Assembly (NCBI GenBank): GCA_028274465.1
Contig: CM051456.1
Span: forward strand, 46,498,870-46,562,869
Direction: 5' to 3'
DNA: 64,000 bases
From: Plantago ovata
Taxonomy: Eukaryota; Streptophyta; Magnoliopsida; Lamiales; Plantaginaceae
The first letter of the stretch is position 1. Every line of letters starts with the position of its first letter. Positions 45,745-60,451 of the stretch are shown here, piece after piece. The translations under genes were made by a program, and so were the position numbers. Below the pieces are notes generated by a model. The model saw only the letters and a program-made list of their open reading frames with translations. It ran no database searches and had not been told where the DNA came from.

Positions 45745-47134
45745 TGATAGTGTATATGTCCTAGAGACAGTCCTTATTAAGGGCATGGAGCCCTTATAGA
45801 GGGCATATATGTACTATTACACAGGTCAACGTAATATAATATATGTTTGTTGTTTTTACTATTGAGTATCGCTTTCATATTTATACTACACCAGGCATGC
45901 AGCATGTCATATCTCTATTACTGTCTGTATTGATATTAAACATGTCCCCTCGGATAGATGACCGATCACACAGATAGTGGGATCTATGTGAGTTATCATC
46001 TATCCCAAACTCTACCTAGTCGAGGTTCATCTCGGATGTAGGGGTCTGAATGAACCAGACGAGACTAGTATGCGTGGAGGTTATACTTGTTGGAGCAAGC
46101 GTGAGCCGATCCCACGGCCACGGAACGGATTGTTGGACAATCGAGAAACGTTCCCATAACTGCGCATAGTTGTTCGAAGAAGGATTATAGAACAATGGAA
46201 GTACCCACTGGACACTCCCATCGATGTATACTCTACACCGAAGGGTCTATGGGAACCGGTAAGTTGTCGAAGTGATGCCAGTCGTCCTTTGGACTTACAG
46301 GACTTTATCATCACATTTGTTGCCCCATATCCTTGGTGGACCCGTCGATGCCAGCTTTGAATAAGCAGTTGACTTAAGACACGATCCAGGATTATGGCTA
46401 CATACAAATGGGGATGATAAGTGATTCTGTGAAGGATTCATCTCTTAAGTGTAGCACAGGAGAGTACTGCTCATAGTCTGCATAGTTGTGTTGGTAAAGT
46501 CACTGGCCAGTGCAAATGATATATTATGATGGTCATAAGTATATCTTAGTAACCAAGCAACTCCCTGAGACGCCCGTGGATGTATTATTGGGATAGACAC
46601 TTCATCGATCCTAGATGCATACGAGCAAGTCAGATGAAGGGATGTAACCATCGCCGCGTTGAGCGCAACAGACTTCGCAACGAAAGGGTTTGCTTTGAGA
46701 AACCTCTCAAACGTCCTCATGTATTAATATTGCAAATGGAACCGTCTAGGAATTCCATGTTGCCTAGTCTAGGACTTGTTTAATACGATGAGGCCCTATG
46801 TATCACACTATGAGGTGATTCAGCTTATCAGAATATCCTTGAAGATGGAATCGCAATTAATTTGGAATTAATTGTGATTGATGGATTATAATTGATTTGG
46901 AATTAATTATAATATTTGGTGGCTCAATTAATGATTTGGAATTATTAATTGAATTGGCTAATTAATTGTATTTTATGTATATACAATTAAAGATTATATT
47001 TTGGAAATATAATAGAGGTTTGATTTGAAAGGATATGTTAATTTAGAATTAACATATGCACTTGGGCAAAATCTACTTGGAGTTTGAATTGCCTTAGATG
47101 TTAGAGCGAGGTTAATTGACCGTATTTTTTTACA
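45745..47134 (+). repeat. TE-F 5' LTR, internally deleted
   Basis: 1390 bp versus 2113 bp for the 3' LTR. The segment matching 54349-55070 is missing; in its place is a ~20-bp insert that copies sequence from just inside the primer site. The missing part includes the TATA box (54605-54612), so this copy has probably lost its own promoter. Confidence 0.9.
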
Positions 47135-47135
47135 G

Positions 47136-47147
47136 TGGTATCAGAGC
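47136..47147 (+). other. TE-F primer-binding site (tRNA-iMet)
   Basis: TGGTATCAGAGC one base after the LTR end, the standard copia primer site. Confidence 0.92.
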
Positions 47148-48749
<1,602 letters not shown>

Positions 48750-49933
48750 ATGGCGAGTATCTCGCTCCGTGCTGTCTTAGAGAAGTAAATTTTGACCGGA
48801 CAAAACTTCCGAGATTGGATCAGGAATATACGTTTGGTGCTGAGGTACGAAAAGATTGAGTACGTCTTGGACGAGGTCATTCCCGTGTGCCCCGAAAATC
48901 AAACTGCCGATCAGGTTACCGCTTGGAATCAAGCCAACAAGGCAAAGTCTGATAAGCATCTTGAGTATGCTAGATCCGCGCAGTGTATTATGCTGGTGGC
49001 AATGAGCAATGAGCTGCAGAGGCAACATGAAAGCATGTTGCCGTATGAGATGCTGAAGCATCTTGAGTCGCTCTTTAAGACGACAGCTAGAAGTGTTGAA
49101 TTTGGTTTGATCAAAGAGATACACATAGATTCAAGCTCAGTGAAGGACGGAACATGTCTGAACATGTTCTCAAAATGATTGGTCTCTTTGAAAAGCTTGC
49201 CGATGCCGGCGTTAAGCTAGAGAACAAGATCATGGTGATCTTTGTCCTTCAATCATTGCCGAGTTCGTATTCGCAGTTCAACATCAATTACACGATGAAT
49301 GCGAAGGACGTAACACTGCCTGAAATTCATAATCTGCTGAAGACATATGATCAAACTCTTCCTAAGAAGGAAAAGTCGATCATGCTTGTTGGGCAACCGT
49401 CTAACCCAAACCCGAGAAACAAAGGTGCTAAGGGTAAGGGTAAGTCAGGAGCCAAGGCTAACACTTGGAGTGATAAGCCTAAGCGTCCGAACCAGAAAAG
49501 GAAGTTCAAAAGAAGCGGAAGGGTGCGCACAGATGAATGTCTTTTCTGTAAGCAGAAAGGACATTGGAAGAAAGATTGCCCTAGGCTTAGGGCAGATCAA
49601 GCTAAGAAGCCACCGGCTTCTAGCTCAGGTATGTTTGTTATTGAAATGAACATGACTACTTTTGACTCCAATGGTTGGGTATTAGATACAGCCTGTGGCT
49701 CACACATTTGTAATAATGTGCAGGGGCTAATTGATCACAGGCTAGTCAAGCAAGGTGAAATCGACTTGCATATTGGGAACTGCAATCCAGTTGAAGCCAA
49801 ACGCGTTGGACGCATCAAGATAGATTTACCTTCGGGACAATGTTTAGAACTTGATAATGTTTATTTTGTTCCATCCATTGTCAGAAATATTATTTCCATT
49901 CCATTGTTAGACAATATGGTTTTTTCCTTTTGA
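48750..49933 (+). pseudogene. TE-F gag and protease
   Basis: ATG at 48750 (MASISLRAVLEK), an in-frame TAA after 12 codons (48786-48788), then a copia gag frame to ~49150 where a one-base shift moves it to the next frame. Zinc knuckle CLFCKQKGHWKKDC at ~49540 and protease core WVLDTACGSHIC at ~49678. A TGA at 49931-49933 interrupts the same frame that continues into integrase. Gag packages the RNA; protease processes the polyprotein. Confidence 0.9.
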
Positions 49934-50990
49934 TTTGCGAATAATACTTGTTATTTTTCTTTAAATGATCAGTATTATGGAAAAGCTCGCTTGGTGAATG
50001 GTTTATATATTTTTCAAAGTAGTCTACCTTTATTTCAAATACATAAAAAACAACCGTCTTCAAGTAGGAAGAATAATCCATCTTATCTATGGCATTGTCG
50101 GCTAGGCCATATCAATGAAACACGGATTCAAAGACTAAGGAAGTTGGACTACTTAGAACCATTTGATTTTGAATCATATGGTACATGCGAATCATGTGTT
50201 AAGGGTAAGATGACGAACAAACCTTTTGTTGGACAAGGTGTTCGTGCCACTCGCTGCTTAGAGCTCATACATACTGATGTATGTGGACCTTTTAAAATCC
50301 ATGCGCGTGGGGGTTATCCTTACTTCGTTACCTTTACTGACGATTTCTCAAGGTATGGATATATTTATCTTATGAAGAATAAATCCGAGACCGTTTAGGA
50401 ATGAGGTCGAGAATGAATTGAACCTAAGGATAGTCAGTCTTCGCTCAGATCGAGGAGGTGAATACCTTAGTGAAGAATTTATCGACTACTTGAAGGAAAA
50501 TGGAATTCAATCGCAATGGACTCCTCCTGGAACACCACAGTTGAATGGTGTGTCTGAGAGGAGGAATCGAACCCTGTTGGACATGGTAAGATCAATGATT
50601 GGATTCTCGACTCTTCCAAAGTATTTGTGGGGATATGCACTAAAAACTGCAATCTACATTCTGAACCGTGTACCATCTAAATCAGTGGAGAAAACTCCTT
50701 ATGAGTTATGGAAGGGAAAGAAGCCCTCACTGGGCTATCTTAGACCTTGGGGCTGTCCTGCGATAGTCAAACTGATGCTCACTGATAAGTTAGATGCCAA
50801 GGGTGTCAAAGTATATTTCATAGGCTATCCTCGTCAGATGAGAGGCTATGAATTCTATCATGCTGAAGATCACAAGGTGATCGTATCTAGAAACGTCAAG
50901 TTTTTAGAAGAAGAATACCTCGAAGAAGAGAGGTTAGATGACATGATAGAACTTGAAGAAATTCAAGACTTTGACACGCGCGAACATTAG
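49934..50990 (+). pseudogene. TE-F integrase
   Basis: HHCC zinc motif (WHCRLGH then CESCVKGK, ~50090-50210) and catalytic residues in HTDVCGPF (~50270), SDRGGEY (~50437) and NGVSERRN (~50541), so all three DDE residues are present. A deletion with frameshift near 50393 splits the domain, and TAG at 50988-50990 interrupts the frame before RT. Confidence 0.9.
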
Positions 50991-52955
50991 GTCTCTAAAT
51001 CTTCTGATTTGGACTCAAGTTCAGTGGGAGATTTCGAAGCAGACAAGGGTAATGATATGACACTAGATAGGCATGTCATAGTCAGTGGGAGTCCTATGAT
51101 TAGATCAACAGTTGATACCACACCAACAGAACCCGTTGTCAACCAACCTGTGCAACAAGTTGCACAAGAGCAGCCTCCCGCAAGGGAACAGAGTCGCGCC
51201 CCGCGACCAGCTGCATCAGTACCCACTGATAATGTTCGTGTTACACGAAGCCAGAAAAGAAAAGCACTAGAACCAGTCGAGCTCCGTTGGTCGAAGAGGA
51301 TCCTAAACGAACCTCAGAAGCAAAGCCTTATGATAGAAGACATCAGTGAACTTGATGTCGGCTTATCAAATCGGGAAGATCCCGAGACCTACAAAGAGGC
51401 AATAATTGATATTGACTCAGACAAATGGCAAGAGGCCATGGAATTGGAAATGGACTCCATGTACCGGAACCAAGTTTGGAACTTGGTAGACTTGCCCCAA
51501 GCGGTTAGACCTATTGGGTGCAAATGGGTCTTTAAACGAAAGACAGATGCCGATGGCAAGGTACAAACGCACAAAGCTAGGCTTGTGGCGAAAGGCTACA
51601 CGCGAAGGTATGGCATCGATTACGATGAAACCTTTTCACCGGTAGCAAAATTGAAGTCCATTCGAATTCTACTTGCGATAGCTGCCTACTATGATTATGA
51701 GATCTGGCAGATGGATGTAAAGACTGCCTTCCTGAATGGCAACCTTGAGGAAGATGTCTATATGGTACAGCCGGAAGGTTTTATTAGTAAAACCAGGCCA
51801 ACTGCTGTATGCAAATTACAAAGATCCATCTATGGGCTAAAGCAAGCGTCAAGGAGCTGGAATATCCGCTTTGATGAAGCTGTCAAATCGTTTGACTTCA
51901 TCAGAAGCCAGGAAGATCCCTGTGTCTACGCTAGGCACAGCGACAAGGGAGTCGTTTTCATGATCATTTATGTTGATGACATTTTGATCATGGGAAACAA
52001 TGTCTCTATGCTAAAAGAGACTAAAGTTTGGTTATCAAGTACCTTCTCGATGAAGGACTTGGGTGAAGCGAACTACATCCTAGGGATCAAGATCTTTAGA
52101 GATAGATCCAAGAGGATGTTAGGATTGACACGGTCCACCTACATCGACAAAAGACTAAAGCATTATAAGATGGACGACTCAAAGAGAGGCTTTCTCCCAG
52201 CTAGGCATGGGATTGTCTTATCAGTTAAGGATGGTCCTAAAACTGATGAAGAAAGAAACGCAATGAGTCGTGTGCCCTATGCTTCGGCAGTAGGGTCTAT
52301 AATGTATGCAATGAATTGCACAAGGCCCGATGTGGCATATGCGCTTAGTGTCACTTGTCGACACCAACAGAATCCAGGAGTACCTCACTGGACTCCTGTA
52401 AAGAACATTCTTAAGTACCTTCGACGGACTAAAGAGATGTTCTTGGTGTTTGGTGGAGAACCAGAATTAAAGATGTCTGGGTATGTCGACGCTGGATTTG
52501 AATCAGATCCTGATGACTTTAAGTCACAGACAGGATACGTATTCAAATTGAACGGAGGAGCTGTCTGTTGGAAGAGTTCTAAGCAAGCCACGATTGCTGA
52601 CTCATCCATAGAAGCCGAGTACATTGCTGCATCAGCAGCATCGAAAGAAGCTGTCTGGATTTCAGAGTTCTTGAAGGAATTGAGGGTTGTTCCTGCTCCC
52701 AGTCCAATAACGATTTATTGTGACAATACGGGCACCGTCGCTCAAGCTAGGGAGCCTAGATCTACAAACAAGAACAAACATGTACTTAGAATATATCACG
52801 TTATACGTGAGATTATAGATAGAGGAGAAGTTAATATAGAACGTGTCTCTACCACGGACAACGTGGCAGATCCTTTCACCATGGTCTTATCAGTGGAAGT
52901 CCACTTAACACATTATGCTAATCTGGGTATTAGGCATAAGGGTGACTGGCTCTAG
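50991..52955 (+). pseudogene. TE-F reverse transcriptase and RNase H
   Basis: Same frame as the second integrase part. Linker, then RT from about WNLVDLPQAVRPIGCKWVF, with MDVKTAFLNGNL (~51714) and the YVDDILIMG active site (~51969). RNase H has SGYVDAGFE, DSSIEAEYIAAS and YCDNTGTVAQA, ending HKGDWL at 52953. About 640 codons are uninterrupted, the best preserved pol segment in the window. The LTR-proximal stop is natural. Confidence 0.93.
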
Positions 52956-52958
52956 TCC

Positions 52959-52969
52959 AAGTGGGAGAT
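52959..52969 (+). other. TE-F polypurine tract
   Basis: AAGTGGGAGAT immediately before the 3' LTR; priming site for plus-strand DNA. Confidence 0.8.
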
Positions 52970-55082
52970 TGATAGTGTATATGTCCTAGAGACAGTCCTT
53001 ATTAAGGGCATGGAGCCCTTATAGAGGGGATATATGTACTATTACACAGGTCAACGTAATATAATATATGTTTGTTGCTTTTACTATTGAGTATCGCTTT
53101 CATATTTATTTTACACCAGGCATGCAGCATGTCATATCTCTATTACTGTCTGTATTGATATTAAACATGTCCCCTCGGATAGATGACCGATCACACAGAT
53201 AGTGGGAGCTATGTGAGTTATCATTTATCCCAAACTCTCCCTAGTCGAGGTTCATCTCGGATGTAGGGGTCTGAATGAACCAGACAGACTAGTATGCGTG
53301 GAGGTTATACTTGTTGGAGCAAGTGTGAGCCGATCCCACGGCCACGGAACGGATTGTTGGACAATCGAGAAACGTTCCCATAACTGCGCATAGTTGTTCG
53401 AAAAAGGATTATCGAACAATGGAAGTACCAACCGGACACTCCCATCGATGTATACTCTACACCGAAGTGTCTATGGGAACCGGTAAGTTGTCGAAGTGAT
53501 GCCAGTCGTCCTTTGGACTTACAGGACTTCATCATCACATTTGTTGCCCCATATCCTTGGTGGACCCGTCGATGTCAGGTTTGAATAAGCAGTTGACTTA
53601 AGACACGATCCAGGATTATGGCTACATACAAATGGGGATGATAAGTGATTATGTGAAGGATTCATCTCTCAAGTGTAGCACAGGAGAGTACTGCTCATAG
53701 TCTGCATAGTTGTGTTGGTAAAGTCACTGGTCAGTGCAAATGATATATTATGATGGTCATAAGTATATCTTAGTAACCAAGCACCTCCCTGAGACGCCCG
53801 TGGATGTATGATTATTGGGATAGACACTTCATCGATCCTAGATGCATTCGAGAAAGTCAGATGAAGGGACGTTACCATCGCCGCGTTGAGCGCAACAGAC
53901 TTCGCAACGAAAGGGTTTGCTTTGAGAAACCTCTCAAACGTCCTCATGTATTAATATTGCAAATGGAACCGTCTAGGAATTCCATGTTGCCTAGTCTAGG
54001 ACTTGTTTAATACGATGAGGCCCTACGGGTTTAGGGTTTAGGGTTTAGGGTCACACTATGTGGTGATTCAGCTTATTAGAATATCCTTGAAGATGGAATC
54101 GCAATTAATTTGGAATTAATTGTGATTGATTGATTATAATTGATTTGGAATTAATTATAATATTTGGTGGCACAATTAATGATTTGGAATTATTAATTGA
54201 ATTGGCTAATTAATTGTATTTTATGTAAATACAATTAAAGATTATATTTTGGAAATATAATAGAGGTTTGATTTGAAAGGATATGTTAATTTAGAATTAA
54301 CATATGCACTTAGGCAAAATCTACTTGGAGTTTGAATTGCCTTAGAACTATAAGTGGGTTCCAAAATTTGTACCCACCTATCTCCCGTAGGACAGGCGCG
54401 CGCGCGCGCATAGATCCAATAGGGGAAGGACTTCGACTCCTTCCTCTATTAGAAGTCCAAGGGATAAGTTAGATTTTCCTGATTGAGTTTTAATTTGATT
54501 GGGAATGAATCTAGACTTGATATTTGTTTCCTAGTGCGATAAGAATTAGATTCTTATTCCTTTACGAAGTCTAATTGCTTATGCTTTAGGCTTCTATTGA
54601 CTACTATATATAGTAGACTATTAGAGAGATTTTGACATACAGTTCAATAGACATTCACACAGTTGAATACCCTGTTTTCTTAGAGAAAATAAAAACTCTC
54701 CCCTCCTCTACAAAGCCACGCGCGCGCCACCCTTGCCGGAGGAATCGCCGCCCCGTCTTCTTGGTCACACAAAGAATATCCTAGCATTCTTCCGATAGGC
54801 TGTTCATCCGTGGATACCAAGGTTGAGGTTCTAGGAGATGGAAACTAACTCTTATTGTCTTGCAGATAATCAGAGTATTGCAGATATCTTCGACTTCGAC
54901 GAAGGAGAAGATACACAGGATTATTTCGAAGACTTGGAAGCTGCTTTGGAAGTAAGGTTAGTCTTCTAATTGACGTGTTTATATATATACGACATATACA
55001 TAATCAATTAACCTGTATGTTAAGAAAAATTTTGAAATTCCGCTGCGTACCCTAGGGGTAACTCTGACCGTATTTTCTTACA
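52970..55082 (+). repeat. TE-F 3' LTR with telomere-repeat insert
   Basis: 2113 bp. TATA-like TATATATAG at 54605-54613. A tract of three GGGTTTA units plus GGG at 54027-54050 replaces a few bases found in the 5' LTR. A CG dinucleotide run lies at ~54398. Ends TTACA before the GCACG duplication. Confidence 0.92.
54027..54050 (+). repeat. Interstitial plant telomeric repeat
   Basis: Three perfect GGGTTTA units followed by GGG. The aligned 5' LTR position (~46796) reads CCTATGTATCAC with no such insert. Confidence 0.9.
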
Positions 55083-55087
55083 GCACG

Positions 55088-56749
55088 GACATCTTCAAGT
55101 TCACCAAAACTTTGAGGGAGTGGCTCGGGATCTTCTTGCTCCTCTTCACTCTCATCAGTACCAAGGTCCTTCTCTTCTTCCTTGGCTAGTGGGGTTTCTT
55201 CATTCTTGCAACACTCGCACTTAGCAACCTTCTTGATGGTGATTTCAACAGGTAGATCACCCACCAAGGTAATGGACATCGACTTCTCAGTGTTTCTAGG
55301 TAGTTTCCCTTGCTCCCTACTTGCTCCTCGGTCGATCAACTCTTGAATCTTTTGATGGGCAAGCCTAGTGCTCTCTTCCAATCGATCAAGCCTCGCCCTA
55401 GTCTTCTCATAATCTTCTTCATAACGTTTGAGAAAACTTTGGGTGTGATCAACCATCTTTTGCAAGTTCTCCATCAGTAGAGCTGTCTTCGACTTCGGTT
55501 GCTCTTTCGGAGCGGAATTTTCGCAGTGATCATTACCATAGTTGAGCCTACTACGGTCTTGGTTAGGGCCATAAGTTTGGCTAGCCGATGCATATCCTTG
55601 ATTGTTTCGGAACCCTCTTCTCCAAAATCCACCTCGAGGATTCCTACCATCTTGACCGTAGCTAGCTTCTTGAGTACCAAATTCCGTAGCAAAGGCCTCC
55701 TCTTCGCCTCCTTGAACCCAATTGCCATCATCGTATGCAAGATCCGATCTACACATATGAGCCCCATGCCCATAGTTCTTGCATATTCGGCAAACTTCGT
55801 TCGACACAGATGTTCCAGTGGTGCTCTTGAGGACTTGCTACAATTCGTTGGTAAAGCACTCGAATCGATCCCCATTCCCCCCATACATAGGGGCTTCTTG
55901 AGTAGGTGGAGCTTCAGGTCCACGTCTCCTAACCATTGCTCTTGGGTCCTTGAATTGCGAACCCTTGGCAAGCCTTTCGAAAACCGCCCAGACGGCTTCC
56001 GCGGTTTCCTCCCAAATATTGCCACGGCATTGGAAGTCCACCACTTGTTGGTTCTCGAACGTTAGTCCATTGTAGAAGTGTTGGACTAGATCCGAAAGCT
56101 CAAAACCATGGTGAGGGCACTTGTTCATGAGGTCTTTGAACCTCTCAAACGCGGTGTAGATGGTCTCATCATAGTCTTGTTTGAACCCAGTGATTTGCGC
56201 CTTTAGCGCGGTAGTCAAGGTGTAAGGGAAGTATTTCTCCATGAAAGCTGAAAAAACCTTCTCCCAAGTGTCCAGCGAGCCTGCCGGTAGAGAACTCAAC
56301 CATGACTTGGCTCTGTCGCCAAGCCCCATAGCAAAAACCTTCATCTTCAACTCATCCATGGTTATTTCAGCTCCGGGTCGTGGGAGTTGGTTGACGAAAT
56401 CATCGATATCGTGCAAGTACCCCATCATATCTTCCCTTGCTAAGCCATAGAACCTCGGAAGTTGTTGGAACGCGTGGTTCTTGATTTCCAGATCACGAGT
56501 TGCAGACGAAAGAACAATCGCTGGTCCCCTCATTTGATCCTTGGAGGGTTGAACCCATGCTTTCAGTGGTCTAGCTTCTACCATTCCGTCGATTTCCTTG
56601 AAAACACTGTGTAGAGATTCAGAGAAATCGGTATCCTCTATTTCCTCTAGTTCACGCCTTCGAAGTAGTCGCCTTCTTTGGTGGTAGACTCTGTCGATCT
56701 CAGCAATTGAATCAGCAAGCGGTGTTCCTCTAGATCGTGTATGTCGCAT
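55088..56749 (-). pseudogene. TE-E gag and N-terminal protease
   Basis: ATG complementary to 56747-56749 (MRHTRSRGTPLADS). The gag domain centres on FYGLAREDMMGYLHDIDDF, AKSWLSSLPAGS and TAFERFKDLMNKCPHHGF. An unusual knuckle CRICKNYGHGAHMC is at ~55790 and a second Cys pair CECCKNEE at ~55210. One in-frame TAG (55838-55840) sits where TE-G has AAG (Lys). The frame then runs to 55088, where TE-F cuts it one codon before the protease active site (the rest is at 45744). Compared with TE-G, six residues before the protease are missing. Confidence 0.9.
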
Positions 56750-56873
56750 ACAGTATCTGTAACAAACTAGGAAAGGAGTATCAGAAAGAGATTAAATCGG
56801 AAAATAAAAACTACTAGAACTAGGAATTGAATGCTGAAAATATAAAAAAGCTAAACAGAAAAAAGGAGTATAG

Positions 56874-56891
56874 TCCCCGGCAACGGCGCCA
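56874..56891 (-). other. TE-E primer-binding site (tRNA-Asp type)
   Basis: Minus-strand TGGCGCCGTTGCCGGGGA three bases inside the LTR end. It fits the 3' end of plant tRNA-Asp used by Athila-like elements. Confidence 0.85.
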
Positions 56892-56894
56892 ATT

Positions 56895-57533
56895 TGATGA
56901 ACTGGTTTAGAACTTGTCAGATTCTAGTTAATCAAATAAATTTGTATTGAGCCAAAGGCAATTCACAACTACAACGAAAAACCGTAGTGTAGTAGTAAAA
57001 TAACTTCTAGTGTCGATCTCTAAGGTCTATAACTAGCTTTATCTAATCTAACTTAAGAATATAAAATCAACAAACTACTTAGCAAAGGTTTTTCTTATCA
57101 GATAATGGAGGCCGGTGATAGTATGGTCATTCAAAGCATAGCAGGTTAATAATCATGCATGAAGTACCCGGTTTTGCATAGAGATGTTTGATCAATGAAT
57201 TGTCCAATTGTGTTCCGTTATTATTCAACACTACGAAGATAGAGGTTTTAGATAGATCAAAGAAATAAAGCAATAACTCAAAGTATAATGCGCGATATAG
57301 CCATTAGCATAATTATTAACCCTTCGCTAAGAAATCACATACTATCACCAACGAGAAATTTAGCTACTCATAGATGTTATGCAATCAACAGAAATCATAG
57401 TAAGATTGAATGAAAACATGTTGAAAGATAAATAAATATAAATAGAAACAATGTAAGATACAATGTTACCGAAGGTTGTCAATCTCCGAAGAATCGCGAT
57501 CTTACAAGCTCCAAAACGCTAAGAAAAAGTATC
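56895..57533 (-). repeat. TE-E 5' LTR remnant
   Basis: Matches the inner half of 40125-41330. It stops at AAAAAGTATC where TE-G begins; the corresponding base in the other LTR continues TCCTAAGATA. The missing half probably lies beyond the TE-G 3' LTR, outside the window. GTATC is the expected TE-G target duplication. Confidence 0.88.
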
Positions 57534-58173
57534 TGATGAATGTGTATTTTACACTTTCATTCGAGTCATTTTCACCTATTTTAGCTATCCTCTATGTTAA
57601 TTTAGCTATATTTTAGTGCATTTTATTAGAATAGTGTCACGTTTCCCTTTAGTTTTTATTTTACAGGTTTTGGTTGAAAAACGAGGATTTCCGGGCAATT
57701 ATATTGAAGTTGACAAGGAATTGGTGTTCCAGAAGCCTAATTGGAGTATCTGAAGGTTTCTGGATAGGATTTGAAGTCTAGGGGTCGAATCTGGAGGTTA
57801 GAAGGCCACTAGAAGTCAGAAACCAAGTCCGAAAACGGGAAGAAATCCAAAAACTTGTTATGACAACAAGACAATTCATTGATCAAAGATCTCCATGCAA
57901 AACCGAGGAATTTACGCATAATTATTAACCTGTTATGCTTTGAAGGACCATACTATCACCAATCTCCATTATTTGTTAAGAAAAACCTTTGCTAAACCGT
58001 CTGCTGTTTTATATTCTAAATTAGATTAGATAAAGCTAGTTATAGTCCTTAGAGATCGACACTCGAGGTTATTTTACTACTACACTACGGTTTTCGTTGT
58101 AGTTGTGAATTGTCTTTGGCTAAATAACAAATTTATTTGATAATCCGGAACTGACAATCCCGCGCATTCATCA
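57534..58173 (+). repeat. TE-G 5' LTR, internally deleted
   Basis: TGATGAATG to ATTCATCA, 640 bp versus ~1200 bp for TE-E. About 560 bp are missing at ~57865, where a short inverted repeat (CTTGTT / AACAAG) marks the joint. The missing part includes the GC-palindrome cluster and promoter region. Confidence 0.88.
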
Positions 58174-58176
58174 AAT

Positions 58177-58194
58177 TGGCGCCGCTGCCGGGGA
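58177..58194 (+). other. TE-G primer-binding site (tRNA-Asp type)
   Basis: TGGCGCCGCTGCCGGGGA, one mismatch from the TE-E site. Confidence 0.85.
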
Positions 58195-58318
58195 CTAAAC
58201 TCCTTTTTCTGTTTAATTTGTTTATATTTTTCAGCATTCGATTCCTAATTCTAGTAGTTTCAGTTTTCCTTTTTAATCTCTATCTGATACTGCTTTCCTA
58301 GTCTGTTACAGATAGTGT

Positions 58319-60451
58319 ATGCCACATACACGATCTAGAGGAAGACCGCTTGCTGATTCAATTGCGGAGATCGACAGAGTCTACCACCAAAGAAGGTGAC
58401 TACTTCAAAGGCGTGAACTAGAGGAAATAGAGGATACCGATTTCTCTGAATCTCTACACAGACTTTCCAAGGAAATCGACGGAATGGCAGAAGCTAGACA
58501 ACCCTCCAAGGATCGTATGAGGGGACCGACGATTATTCTTTCTTCTGCAACTCGAGATCTGGAAATCAAGAACCACGCATTCCAACAACTTCCGAGGTTC
58601 TATGGCTTATCAAGGGAAGATGTGATGGGGTACTTGCACGATATCGATGATTTCGTCAACCAACTCCCACGACACGGAGCTGAAATAACAACCGATGAGT
58701 TGAGGATCAAGGTTTTTGCTATGGGACTTGGCGACAGAGCCAAGTCGTGGTTGAGTTCTCTACCAGCAGGCTCACTGGACACTTGGGAGAAGTTTTTTTC
58801 AGCTTTCATGGAAAAATACTTCCCTCACACCTTGACTACTGCGCTAAAGGCGCAAATCACTGGATTCAAACAGGACTATGATGAGACCATCTACTCCGCG
58901 TTTGAGAGGTTCCAAGATCTCACGAACAAGTGCCCTCACCATGGTTTTGAGCTTTCTGACCTAGTCCAACACTTCTACAATGGACTAACCTTCGAGAACC
59001 AACAAGTGGTGGATTTCCAATGCCGAGGCAATATTTGGGACGAAACCGCAGAAGCCGTCTGGGTAGTTTTCGAAAGGCTTGCTAAGGGGTCGCAGTTCAA
59101 GGACCCAAGGGCAATGGTTAGGAGACGTAGACCTGAAGCTCCACCGACTCAAGAAGCCCCTATGTATAGGGGGAATGGGGATCAATTCGAGTGCTTTACC
59201 AACGAATTGAAGCAAGTCCTCAAGAGCGCCACTAGAACAACTGTTTCAAACGAAGTTTGCCGAATATGCAAGAACTATGGACATGGAGCTCATATGTGTA
59301 GATCGGAGCTTGCATACGATGATGGCAACTGGGCTCAAGGAGGCGAAGAGGAAGCCTTTGCAACGGAGTTTGGTACTCAAGAAGCTAGCTACGGACAAGA
59401 CGGTAGGAATCCTCGAGGTGGATTTTGGAGAAGAGGGTTCCGAAACAATCAAGGATATGCACCAGCTAGCCAAACTTATGGCCCTAACCAAGACCGTAGT
59501 AGGCTTAACTATGGTAATGACCACTGCGAAAACCCCGCTCCAAAAGAGCAACCGAAGTCGAAGTCGGCTCAACTGATGGAGAACTTGCAAAAGATTGTTG
59601 ATCACACCTAAAGTTTTCTCAAACGTTATGAAGAAGATTCTGAGAAGACTAGAGCGAGACTTGATAGGTTGGAAGAGAGCACTAGGCTTTCCCAACAAAA
59701 GATGCTAGAGTTGATCGACCGAGGAGCAAGTAGGGAACAAGGCAAGCTGCCTAGCAACACTGAGAAGTCGATGTCCATTACCTTGGCTGGTGATCTTCCT
59801 GTCGAAATCACCATCAAGAAGGTTGCTAAGTGCGAGTGTTGCAAGAAGGAAGAACCTCCACAGACTAAGGAAGAAGAGAAGGACCTTAGTTCTGACGAGA
59901 GTGAAGAGGAGCAAGAGGATCCCGAGCCACTCCCTCAAAGTTTCGATATTAAGGTTGGGATTGGTGAGCTTGAAGATGTCCGTGCCACACTAGACACGGG
60001 ATCCTACTCTAATGTGCTCCCTTTGAATGTATTTGAGAAGAGTAGCCTTGGAAAACTATCTGAGCATAAGGCTATTGTGCAACTGGCGGATGGATCCTTT
60101 GTGAGACCCGAAGGCGTTGTGAAGAATGTATTGGTCAAGATTGGTGAAGCTTTTGTATACACCAATTTCGTAGTTATGCCGGCGTCTACACCTGGGACGG
60201 GGGATGTCATTCTCTTGGGGCGAACGTTCTTGACTAAGCTACGCTACGTGATGGACATCTACCGAAGGACTTGCACTATTGAGGTGGATGGCAAGCGACA
60301 TGTGTTGCGAGCCATATCTGATCCGCCTGATACTTCTCACACTACTCACTACTGTGGTCTTGCTGCCTATGTTCATTCTTATTCACAGGTTCGTGGCATG
60401 AGGAGGAGATCAATGAAGGGGAAGTCTAGTACCCTCAAGAAGAAGAGCTAG
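58319..60451 (+). pseudogene. TE-G gag-protease
   Basis: One frame of 711 codons from ATG 58319 to the stop after SSTLKKKS, interrupted by TGA (58397-58399) and TAA (59609-59611, where TE-E has CAA). Gag domain (FYGLSREDVMGYLHD, AKSWLSSLPAGS), knuckle CRICKNYGHGAHMC (~59259), Cys pair CECCKKEE (~59830), protease LDTGSYSNVLP (~59991). There is no RT: the frame ends about 120 codons after the active site, and the Athila-style leader begins at once. It lacks a short segment after EAR present in TE-E. Confidence 0.9.

Noticed and set aside
46445-46720. Minus-strand frame in the TE-F LTR, present again in the 3' LTR
   Set aside because: It lies within LTR regulatory sequence; it repeats only because LTRs are duplicated. 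No domain is seen.
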